From Burkholderiales bacterium UBA1834 (lineage in GTDB: Bacteria > Pseudomonadota > Gammaproteobacteria > Burkholderiales > Burkholderiaceae_C): a DNA stretch of 13,527 bases. The stretch lies in NCBI GenBank assembly GCA_002339015.1, contig DDJC01000060.1, forward strand, positions 1-13,527, in the 5' to 3' direction. Shown in pieces: positions 6,435 to 11,797 of the stretch (positions are counted from its first letter, which is position 1; each line of letters begins with the position of its first letter). The notes under the pieces are model-generated. The model did no database searches, was not told the DNA's origin, and saw nothing but the letters and a program-made list of their open reading frames with translations. The position numbers and the translations under genes were made by a program.

Positions 6435-7862
6435 ATGACGCAACCTCATACTTCTCGCGCTGGTGTTGTCCGGCGCAACGACACCGTGGTGCTGGCGGGT
6501 ATCGGCACCGTGTTTCTGGGCGTGCTTGCCTATGGTGTCCAGTTCGACAACTTTGGCATCGGCCTGGGTGTCGGGGTGCTCTTGATGCTGGTCAGCCTGG
6601 GCGTGGGGGCGTGGTCGCAGGGGGGCACTGGCAGCCTGATCGGGCTGCCGTTCCTGGGCATGGCCATGGTCGGCTTGATGATCCATGTGGCGCGCGGCCA
6701 CAACGAGGCCCACTTCGCGGTATTTGCCTTCATGGCCTGCCTGGTGGTCTACCGGCGTGCGCTGCCCATCATCGTGGGCGCGGCCACCATCGCCGTGCAT
6801 CACCTGAGCTTCAACCAGTTCCAGGCCTGGGGCTGGGGCCCCATGTGCTTCGGCGAGGCCAGTTTCCTGCGTGTGATCGAGCACGCGCTGTTCGTGATCG
6901 CCGAGGCAGGGGTGCTGCTCTTTCTGGCGGCTCGCGCCAAGGGAGAGTTCGACACGGCCGAAGAGTTGATGGAGATCGCCGAGCGGCTGCAGGGTGACGA
7001 TGGCCGGATCGATCTGCGCCTTCCCCCCCAACGTACCGAGGCTCGCGTGGTGCTCAAGCTGCGTGAGTCACTCACCCGGATCGCCAATGCCATGGCGGAA
7101 GTGCATCAGGCCACGAATGCCATCCGCATGGCCTCGTCTGAAATTGCATCGGGCAATGCGGCGCTCAGCGCCCGCACCGAGCAGGCTTCGGCCAGCCTGC
7201 AGGAAACCGCTTCGTCCGTGGATCAGATCGTGGCGACCATGCAGAACAGTGCAGACCACGCGCACCAGGCCAACGCTTTGGCTGGTCAGGCGTCCAATGT
7301 GGCCGTCGAGGGGGGCGCGGCGGTCAGCCGCGTGGTGGAGACCATGTCGGGCATCCAGCAGTCGAGCCGCAAGATCACGGACATCATCGGCGTGATCGAT
7401 GGCATCGCTTTCCAGACCAATATCCTGGCGTTGAACGCTGCGGTGGAAGCCGCGCGGGCGGGTGAACAGGGGCGTGGATTTGCCGTGGTGGCAGGTGAAG
7501 TGCGTACCTTGGCACAGCGCAGCGCCGAGGCGGCCAAGGAGATCAAGCAACTGATCACCAGCAGTGTGAGCCAGGTTGAATCAGGCAGTGCGCTGGTGGA
7601 CAGCACGGGCACGACCATCGAGCAGGTGGTGCAGCAGGTGCGGCGCGTGACCGAACTGGTGGGACAGATCACCAACTCGAGCACCGAGCAGAACCATGGG
7701 ATCGCGCAGATCAATACGGCGATCGGGGTGCTGGATGAATCCACGCAGCGCAATGCGGCGTTGGTGGAGGAAACGGCGGCTGCAGCTGAAGGACTGGCGC
7801 GCCAGGCGGATCAGTTGGCGCAGGCTGTGTCTGTGTTCAAGCTGGAAGGGGCTGTGGCTTGA
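6435..7862 (+). CDS. Membrane methyl-accepting chemotaxis receptor with six-helix histidine-rich N-terminus
   Basis: The 475-residue product has about six hydrophobic helices in residues 17-166 (approximately 17-36, 41-60, 67-85, 94-108, 110-128, 148-166) with very short loops and no periplasmic ligand domain. The membrane part carries clustered histidines: H84, H89, H93, H122, H123 and H150. A short linker leads to a canonical receptor signalling domain: ARTEQASASLQETASSVDQI near 246-265 (adaptation helix), the tip GIAFQTNILALNAAVEAARA at 323-342 with GEQGRGFAVVAGEVRTLAQR after it, and ALVEETAAAAEGLARQA near 442-458. I infer that the sensor lies within the membrane, perhaps binding a metal or haem or sensing redox state. 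The start ATG 6435 has AAGAG upstream; the in-frame TTG 6402 would sit at the transcript start of the sigma-28 promoter. It encodes an ordinary CheA/CheW-coupled output. Confidence 0.9.
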   Translation: MTQPHTSRAGVVRRNDTVVLAGIGTVFLGVLAYGVQFDNFGIGLGVGVLLMLVSLGVGAWSQGGTGSLIGLPFLGMAMVGLMIHVARGHNEAHFAVFAFMACLVVYRRALPIIVGAATIAVHHLSFNQFQAWGWGPMCFGEASFLRVIEHALFVIAEAGVLLFLAARAKGEFDTAEELMEIAERLQGDDGRIDLRLPPQRTEARVVLKLRESLTRIANAMAEVHQATNAIRMASSEIASGNAALSARTEQASASLQETASSVDQIVATMQNSADHAHQANALAGQASNVAVEGGAAVSRVVETMSGIQQSSRKITDIIGVIDGIAFQTNILALNAAVEAARAGEQGRGFAVVAGEVRTLAQRSAEAAKEIKQLITSSVSQVESGSALVDSTGTTIEQVVQQVRRVTELVGQITNSSTEQNHGIAQINTAIGVLDESTQRNAALVEETAAAAEGLARQADQLAQAVSVFKLEGAVA

Positions 7863-7920
7863 GGCTTTCTGCCTTTGCTTTTTGCCCCTTGTTTGCGGAG
7901 AACTGATCGCTTTTTCACTG

Positions 7921-8161
7921 CAGCGCGGGGCTGGGTCTGAGGGGGCCTCTGGCCGGGCTTCAATGTTGGCGGTCACGCCTGCGGCATGACTGCTCTCCGG
8001 TGCTCGTACGGGACAGGTGGCTGCGCAACTCGCCCCTGAGGGGCTCAAACATGCTCGCCATCCCCTGGCCACAGGCCAGGGGCAGACCTGTCCCTCCCTG
8101 CGCGCCTCCGACGCCAACAAGGCGCCCGGCCAGAGGCCCCCACATCCCGCGCCCCGCGCTG
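7921..8161. repeat. Large imperfect palindromic intergenic element between two converging genes
   Basis: This fills most of the 353-base gene-free stretch 7863-8215 between the receptor gene and argF, which converge. The outer arms are inverted copies: CAGCGCGGGGC at 7921-7931 pairs with 8151-8161, and an 18-base perfect arm at 7941-7958 pairs with 8124-8141; TGTTGGCG at 7964-7971 pairs nearby with one base offset. Inside are GGGACAGGT (8010-8018) with ACCTGTCCC (8086-8094), a perfect hairpin CCCCTGGCC-ACA-GGCCAGGGG (8062-8082) and CCCC-TGA-GGGG (8033-8043). No protein-coding frame here looks real. It resembles a dispersed palindromic repeat of Burkholderiales or a small non-coding mobile element, and may end transcription from both sides. 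Apart from this element I see nothing in the stretch. Confidence 0.7.
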
Positions 8162-8215
8162 CCACGCCAAAGCGCTTGGAGGACCGCACGCAGAAGCCAG
8201 CCAACAGGAGATGGA

Positions 8216-9148
8216 TCAGCCGATGCGACCCAACAGCAGGTACTCCATCAGCACCTTCTGCACATGCAGCCGGTTCTCCGCTTCATCCCACACGACCGAC
8301 TGAGGCCCATCGATCACCTCGGCTTCGACTTCTTCGCCGCGGTGCGCCGGCAGACAGTGCATGAACAGCGCATCCGACGCAGCCACACCCATCATCTCGG
8401 CATCCACGCACCAGTCGGCAAAAGCCTTCTTGCGCGCTTCGTTCTCAGCCTCGAAGCCCATGCTGGTCCACACGTCGGTGGTCACCAGGTGCGCACCACG
8501 GCAGGCGTCCATCGGGTCCTTGAAGACCTTGTAGCAGTCGGTGTCGCTGATACCGGCGACGGCCGGGTCGATCTCGTAGCCGCTGGGTGTGCTCACGTGC
8601 ACGGTGAAGCCCAGCAGCTCGGCCGCCTGCAGCCAGGTGTTGGCCATGTTGTTGCCGTCGCCCACCCAGGCCACCACCTTGCCCTCGATCGAGCCGCGGT
8701 GCTCGATGAAGGTGAAGATGTCGGCCAGGATCTGGCAGGGGTGGTACTCGTTGGTCAACCCGTTGATGACCGGCACCCGCGAGTTGGCCGCGAACTTCAC
8801 CAGCTTGGCCTGCTCGTAGGTGCGGATCATCACGATGTCGACCATGCGCGAGATCACCTTGGCGCTGTCTTCGATGGGCTCGCTGCGGCCCAGCTGGCTG
8901 CCGTCGGTGGTCAGGTGCACCACCGAGCCGCCCATCTGGTACATGCCCGCCTCGAAGCTGACGCGGGTGCGCGTGCTGGCCTTCTCGAAGATCATGGCCA
9001 GGGTGCGGTCGGCCAGGGGCGTGTACTTCTCGTAGTTCTTGAAGCGCTTCTTGATCAGGGCTGCGCGCTCGAACAGGTACTCGTATTCCTGGGCGCGCAG
9101 GTCTTTGAACTGCAGGTAATGCTTGAGCAGGCTGTGACCGGGCTTCAT
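8216..9148 (-). CDS. argF: Ornithine carbamoyltransferase
   Basis: The enzyme joins carbamoyl phosphate and ornithine to give citrulline, the sixth step of arginine synthesis, in the cytoplasm. The 310-residue product has the usual family length and all key motifs: carbamoyl-phosphate loop STRTR at 58-62, HPCQ at 136-139, the nucleotide-fold-like strand VAWVGDGNNMANTW at 159-172, DVWTSMG at 225-231, and the ornithine-binding/catalytic HCLPAHRG at 264-271 with Cys265. The start ATG (9146-9148) lies 3 bases after the argD stop, with AAGG upstream inside the end of argD, so the two are almost certainly co-transcribed from the argD promoter. The gene ends before the palindromic element at 7921-8161. 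I see nothing missing. Confidence 0.97.
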   Translation of the reverse strand: MKPGHSLLKHYLQFKDLRAQEYEYLFERAALIKKRFKNYEKYTPLADRTLAMIFEKASTRTRVSFEAGMYQMGGSVVHLTTDGSQLGRSEPIEDSAKVISRMVDIVMIRTYEQAKLVKFAANSRVPVINGLTNEYHPCQILADIFTFIEHRGSIEGKVVAWVGDGNNMANTWLQAAELLGFTVHVSTPSGYEIDPAVAGISDTDCYKVFKDPMDACRGAHLVTTDVWTSMGFEAENEARKKAFADWCVDAEMMGVAASDALFMHCLPAHRGEEVEAEVIDGPQSVVWDEAENRLHVQKVLMEYLLLGRIG

Positions 9149-9151
9149 CGT

Positions 9152-10354
9152 TCAGGCCTTGGGGGTTTCACTCAGGAACTGCTTGACCAGCGGCACCAGG
9201 ATGGCCACGATCTGGTCGGCCTCGGCTGTGGTCAGGATCAGCGGCGGCACCAGGCGGATCACCTTGTCGGCGGTCACGCTCAACAGCAGGCCGGCTTCGG
9301 CCGCGCGGCCCAGCAGCACGCCGCAGGGGCGGTCCAGCTCGATGCCCAGCATCAGGCCGTCGCCCCGGATCTCGGTGAAGCCGGGCAGGGCGCCCAGTTC
9401 ACGCTGCAGCGCGCTCTTGAGGTGCGCACCCACCTTGGCGGCATTGTCCAGCAGGCCGTCGGCCTCCATGATCTTGAGCGTCTCGACACCGGCGCGCATG
9501 GCCAGCGGATTGCCGCCGAAGGTGGTGCCGTGGTTGCCCGGTTTCAGCACATTGGCCGCCTTGGGGCCACACACTACCGCGCCCACGGGCACGCCCGAGC
9601 CCAGGCCCTTGGCCAGGGGCATCACGTCCGGCTGGATGCCGGCCCACTGGTGGGCGAACCACTTGCCGGTGCGGCCGATGCCGCACTGCACTTCGTCGAG
9701 CATCAGCAGCCAGCCCTTGTCGTCGCACAGCTTGCGCACGGCGCGCAGGTAATCGTTGGTGGCGGGGTTGATGCCACCCTCACCCTGGATCACCTCCAGG
9801 AACACGGCGACGACCTTGGGACGCGTAGCGGCCACGTCTTCCAGCGCGGCGATGTCGTTCAGCGGCACGCGCACGAAGCCCGGCACCAGTGGCGCGAAAC
9901 CTTCCTGCACTTTGGGGTTGCCCGTGGCCGACAGCGTGGCGATCGAGCGGCCATGGAAGGCCTTTTCATAGACGACGACCTCGGGCAGGTCGATGCCCTT
10001 GTCGTGACCGTACTTGCGGGCGATCTTGAGAGCTGCCTCGTTGGCCTCCAGGCCCGAGTTGCAGAAGAAGGCGTTGGTCAGGCCTGACAAGCGCACCAGT
10101 TGGGCGGCGAGTTCTTCCTGCAGCGGCACCTGGTAGTAGTTGCAGCAGTGGATCAGCTTGCTCACCTGATGCTGCAGTGCAGGCACCAACTGGGGGTGGT
10201 TGTGCCCCAGGGTGTTCACGGCGATGCCGGCCAGACCGTCCAGGTACTCCTTGCCATCCGTGTCCCAGACTCGGCAGCCCTGGCCGTGCGACAGGGCGAA
10301 GGGCAGGCGACCGTAGGTGGGCATCACGTGGGGCATGGGCGCGGCGGCAGTCAT
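9152..10354 (-). CDS. argD: Acetylornithine aminotransferase
   Basis: This PLP-dependent class III aminotransferase converts N-acetylglutamate semialdehyde to N-acetylornithine in arginine synthesis; related enzymes also act in lysine synthesis. The 400-residue product matches the family. Motifs seen: FCNSGLEANEAALK at 97-110 (phosphate binding), YEKAFHGRS around 129-137, LMLDEVQCGIGRTGKW with D220 contacting the pyridine nitrogen, PLAKGLGSGVPVGA with the Schiff-base lysine K249, and HGTTFGGNP at 275-283. I chose ATG 10352-10354 (MTAAAPMPHV) because a longer frame beginning at 10417 would start inside the -10 box of the promoter. The ribosome site is weak (GAGA, five bases upstream). It is first in a two-gene unit with argF. 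Its leader holds a hairpin followed by six Ts. SuccinylOrn transaminase AstC is a close paralogue, but pairing with argF favours ArgD. Confidence 0.94.
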   Translation of the reverse strand: MTAAAPMPHVMPTYGRLPFALSHGQGCRVWDTDGKEYLDGLAGIAVNTLGHNHPQLVPALQHQVSKLIHCCNYYQVPLQEELAAQLVRLSGLTNAFFCNSGLEANEAALKIARKYGHDKGIDLPEVVVYEKAFHGRSIATLSATGNPKVQEGFAPLVPGFVRVPLNDIAALEDVAATRPKVVAVFLEVIQGEGGINPATNDYLRAVRKLCDDKGWLLMLDEVQCGIGRTGKWFAHQWAGIQPDVMPLAKGLGSGVPVGAVVCGPKAANVLKPGNHGTTFGGNPLAMRAGVETLKIMEADGLLDNAAKVGAHLKSALQRELGALPGFTEIRGDGLMLGIELDRPCGVLLGRAAEAGLLLSVTADKVIRLVPPLILTTAEADQIVAILVPLVKQFLSETPKA

Positions 10355-10380
10355 GGGGGTCTCGCTGTGGTCTGACAATG

Positions 10381-10408
10381 AAAAAAGCGCAGTGCACGGT
10401 GACTGCGC
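10381..10408 (-). terminator. Hairpin plus T-run in the argD leader (possible attenuator)
   Basis: Read on the minus strand, GCGCAGT (10408-10402), an 8-base loop and ACTGCGC (10393-10387) form a perfect 7-base GC-rich stem, followed directly by six Ts (10386-10381). This is the shape of an intrinsic terminator. It lies between the argD promoter and the argD start, 27 bases before the ATG, with the hairpin beginning at about the first transcribed bases. No gene on this strand lies upstream for it to terminate. Confidence 0.6.
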
Positions 10409-10415
10409 CCGGCCC

Positions 10416-10445
10416 ATTGTAAGGAATGCGGATGACGGATGTCAC
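10416..10445 (-). promoter_or_regulatory. Sigma-70-type promoter of argD-argF
   Basis: On the minus strand, GTGACA (10445-10440; 5 of 6 to TTGACA) and TACAAT (10421-10416; 5 of 6 to TATAAT) are separated by 18 bases. The expected transcript start is near 10409, giving a leader of about 55 bases to ATG 10354. Confidence 0.7.
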
Positions 10446-10513
10446 CGGCGGCTGTCATCAAGCCGGCGTAGGGATTGCCGAAGATGTGGAGAGGGGCCGA
10501 TGAGGCGGGCCTA

Positions 10514-10524
10514 GGGGTTACCCC
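10514..10524. promoter_or_regulatory. Perfect 11-base palindrome GGGGTTACCCC, possible operator
   Basis: GGGGT-T-ACCCC lies in the space between divergent argD and the DUF3579 gene, about 63 bases before the expected start of the sigma-54-like promoter. I infer a protein-binding site; the binding protein is unknown. Confidence 0.35.
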
Positions 10525-10555
10525 GTGGTCTAGCCCGATGACGGTGCAAGGCTAC

Positions 10556-10570
10556 TGGCACCGATGTTGC
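10556..10570 (+). promoter_or_regulatory. Sigma-54 (RpoN)-like promoter of the DUF3579 gene
   Basis: TGGCAC (10556-10561), five bases, then TTGC (10567-10570) reproduces the -24/-12 pattern TGGCAC-N5-TTGC, with GG and GC separated by exactly 10 bases. The base after TTGC is G where A or T is preferred. A start near 10582 would leave the ribosome site at 10596-10601 within the transcript, which fits well. Confidence 0.55.
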
Positions 10571-10595
10571 GGTTGTGTCCAACTACAGGGACAAT

Positions 10596-10601
10596 GGAAG
10601 G
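10596..10601 (+). promoter_or_regulatory. Ribosome binding site GGAAGG deciding the DUF3579 gene start
   Basis: GGAAGG lies eight bases before ATG 10610 and supports that start over ATG 10538 and the earlier in-frame ATG at 10475. Both of those lie upstream of the expected sigma-54 transcript start. Confidence 0.65.
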
Positions 10602-10609
10602 CGTTTCTG

Positions 10610-11119
10610 ATGGCAGCAGTTTCAGACCCTGTGACCTCAGATCCGGTGTGGGCACAGGATCACCCTCCTGTGCAGATACCGAGCCACCGCGGCGAGCCGA
10701 CACGACCGGTGGCCGTGCCTGTACAACCTGTCAATGCACCCATTGCACAGACCGTGGGATCCTCCAACGTGTCCAGCTCCACTCCGGCAGCGCCGGCGGC
10801 CGCGGCCATTGCCGCAGTCAAACCTCGTGAAGTCTTCATCCAGGGCATCACGTCCAACGGGCGGCAGTTCCGCCCCAGTGACTGGGCTGAACGCCTGGCT
10901 GGCGCCATGTCGTGCTTTCGCCCTGGCGGGGTGAAGGGCGGCCCTGGCGCCCACATCGGTTATTCCCCCTACTGCTTCCCGACCAGCCTGGGCGGGGTCA
11001 AGTGCGTGGTGGTGAACGAATCCCTGCGCAAGATCGAGCCCATGGCCTGGGATTTCGTCATGAACTTCGCCAAGGACAATGATCTGCAGGTGTTCGACGG
11101 CTGCATATTGCCGGATTGA
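10610..11119 (+). CDS. DUF3579 family protein of unknown function
   Basis: I recognise the C-terminal region (residues about 71-169) as the DUF3579 family, common in betaproteobacteria and of unknown function: PREVFIQGITSNGRQFRPSD, WAERLAGAMSCFRPGG, HIGYSPYCFP, GVKCVVVNESLRKIEPMAW and FAKDNDLQVFDGCILPD. The first 70 residues are Ala/Pro/Val-rich, probably disordered. There is no signal peptide or membrane helix, so the protein should be cytoplasmic. Four cysteines (C102, C122, C132, C165) are visible, but I cannot tell whether they bind a metal. ATG 10610 is supported by GGAAGG upstream. The gene is divergent from argD and is preceded by a sigma-54-like promoter. I cannot give a function. Confidence 0.85.
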   Translation: MAAVSDPVTSDPVWAQDHPPVQIPSHRGEPTRPVAVPVQPVNAPIAQTVGSSNVSSSTPAAPAAAAIAAVKPREVFIQGITSNGRQFRPSDWAERLAGAMSCFRPGGVKGGPGAHIGYSPYCFPTSLGGVKCVVVNESLRKIEPMAWDFVMNFAKDNDLQVFDGCILPD

Positions 11120-11120
11120 G

Positions 11121-11187
11121 GCGCCCACCCCCTACCGGCTTCGCCGGCCCCCTCAAGGGGGCGCATCCATTCGACCGGCAAAGCCGG
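11121..11187. repeat. Cluster of short GC-rich hairpins after the DUF3579 gene
   Basis: Nested and adjacent palindromes occupy the start of the 212-base gap to rpsT: GCGCCC (11121-11126) with GGGCGC (11159-11164) encloses CCGGC-TTC-GCCGG (11135-11147) and CCCCCT-CA-AGGGGG (11148-11161); CCGGC-AAA-GCCGG follows at 11175-11187. This style of sequence is a familiar dispersed intergenic repeat in Burkholderiales. It may stabilise the 3' end of the upstream message. No T-run follows directly. The rest of the gap (11188-11261) is GC-rich, with no gene seen. Confidence 0.6.
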
Positions 11188-11269
11188 ATCGTCGGATGCC
11201 GCGCTGGGCGGCCGCCTGCGGCGAGCCTTGGTTGCAGGGCGCATTCGAGGTTGAACGCGACAAACAAAA

Positions 11270-11290
11270 AGGCTCGCCATTGGCGAGCCT
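11270..11290. terminator. Bidirectional intrinsic terminator between the DUF3579 gene and rpsT
   Basis: AGGCTCGCCA (11270-11279), one base, and TGGCGAGCCT (11281-11290) form a near-perfect palindrome. On the minus strand it is followed by TTTTTGTTTG (11270 downward), making a strong terminator 42 bases after the rpsT stop. On the plus strand TTTCTTTG follows, so it can also stop transcripts from the DUF3579 gene. Confidence 0.85.
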
Positions 11291-11331
11291 TTCTTTGTGC
11301 TGCCGGGGCAGCGGCCGGATCCCCTGATGGA

Positions 11332-11631
11332 TCAGGCGGCGGTGGCCAGGGCCTTGACCTTGGCGGCCAGGCGGCTCTTGTGGCGAGCGGCCTTGTTCTT
11401 GTGGAAGATGCCCTTGTCGGCGATGGAGTCGATCACGCTCTGGGCGGACTTGAAGGCTTCGGAAGCCTGGACCTTGTCGCCGGCCTTGACAGCCTTGAGC
11501 ACGCTCTTGATGGCGGTGCGGAACTTCGAACGCAGGGCCGAGTTGGCGGCGTTCAGTTTGACGTCCTGGCGGGCGCGCTTGCGGCCGGAGGCGATACGGA
11601 CGGTCTTCTTGACCTTCGATGCAGATGCCAT
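11332..11631 (-). CDS. rpsT: 30S ribosomal protein S20
   Basis: S20 is a primary binder of 16S rRNA in the small ribosomal subunit. The 99-residue, strongly basic product has the family signature VRIASGRKRARQDVKLNAAN (residues 11-30), LRSKFRTAIKSVLKAV, and the C-terminal half ADKGIFHKNKAARHKSRLAA. It is slightly longer than the roughly 87-90 residues common elsewhere. I chose ATG 11629-11631, giving MASASKVKK, like other S20 proteins; a longer frame from 11661 adds ten residues unlike the family. AAGG lies ten bases upstream. It is a single-gene unit with its own promoter at 11725-11753, a leader of about 87 bases and a strong terminator at 11270-11290. Confidence 0.97.
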   Translation of the reverse strand: MASASKVKKTVRIASGRKRARQDVKLNAANSALRSKFRTAIKSVLKAVKAGDKVQASEAFKSAQSVIDSIADKGIFHKNKAARHKSRLAAKVKALATAA

Positions 11632-11724
11632 GATGTGTGGGCCTTGTCGATGCCTGCACATGGCTCAACAGCGAAGCCGTGCAATTCGCACCTGGCAAAG
11701 CCAGAGTTGGTTGGAAAGCCGGGC

Positions 11725-11753
11725 AGTATAGCATCTCCCGGCCACCCTGACCA
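11725..11753 (-). promoter_or_regulatory. Sigma-70 promoter of rpsT
   Basis: On the minus strand, TGGTCA (11753-11748; 4 of 6 to TTGACA) and TATACT (11730-11725; 5 of 6 to TATAAT) are separated by 17 bases. The -10 is preceded by TGC, an extended -10 feature. The transcript start should be near 11718. Confidence 0.7.
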
Positions 11754-11783
11754 GGGGTGGGCGGCGCGGTCAGGTGTCGGGTC

Positions 11784-11789
11784 CATAAT
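11784..11789 (+). promoter_or_regulatory. -10-like box CATAAT just before murJ (possible leaderless start)
   Basis: CATAAT matches TATAAT in 5 of 6 positions and ends 8 bases before the murJ ATG. A start 6-9 bases downstream would fall at or next to the ATG, and no ribosome binding site is visible. I see no good -35 box. Confidence 0.4.
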
Positions 11790-11797
11790 CCGCGCCC

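Noticed and set aside
8000..10087. A 695-codon open frame on the plus strand opposite argF and argD
   Set aside because: Both argF and argD on the minus strand carry complete catalytic motifs. The plus-strand frame is His/Gln/Gly-rich with no recognisable domain, which is typical of an antisense frame in high-GC DNA.
10355..10417. An upstream start for argD at 10417
   Set aside because: That ATG overlaps the -10 box of the argD promoter, and the added 21 residues do not resemble the family.
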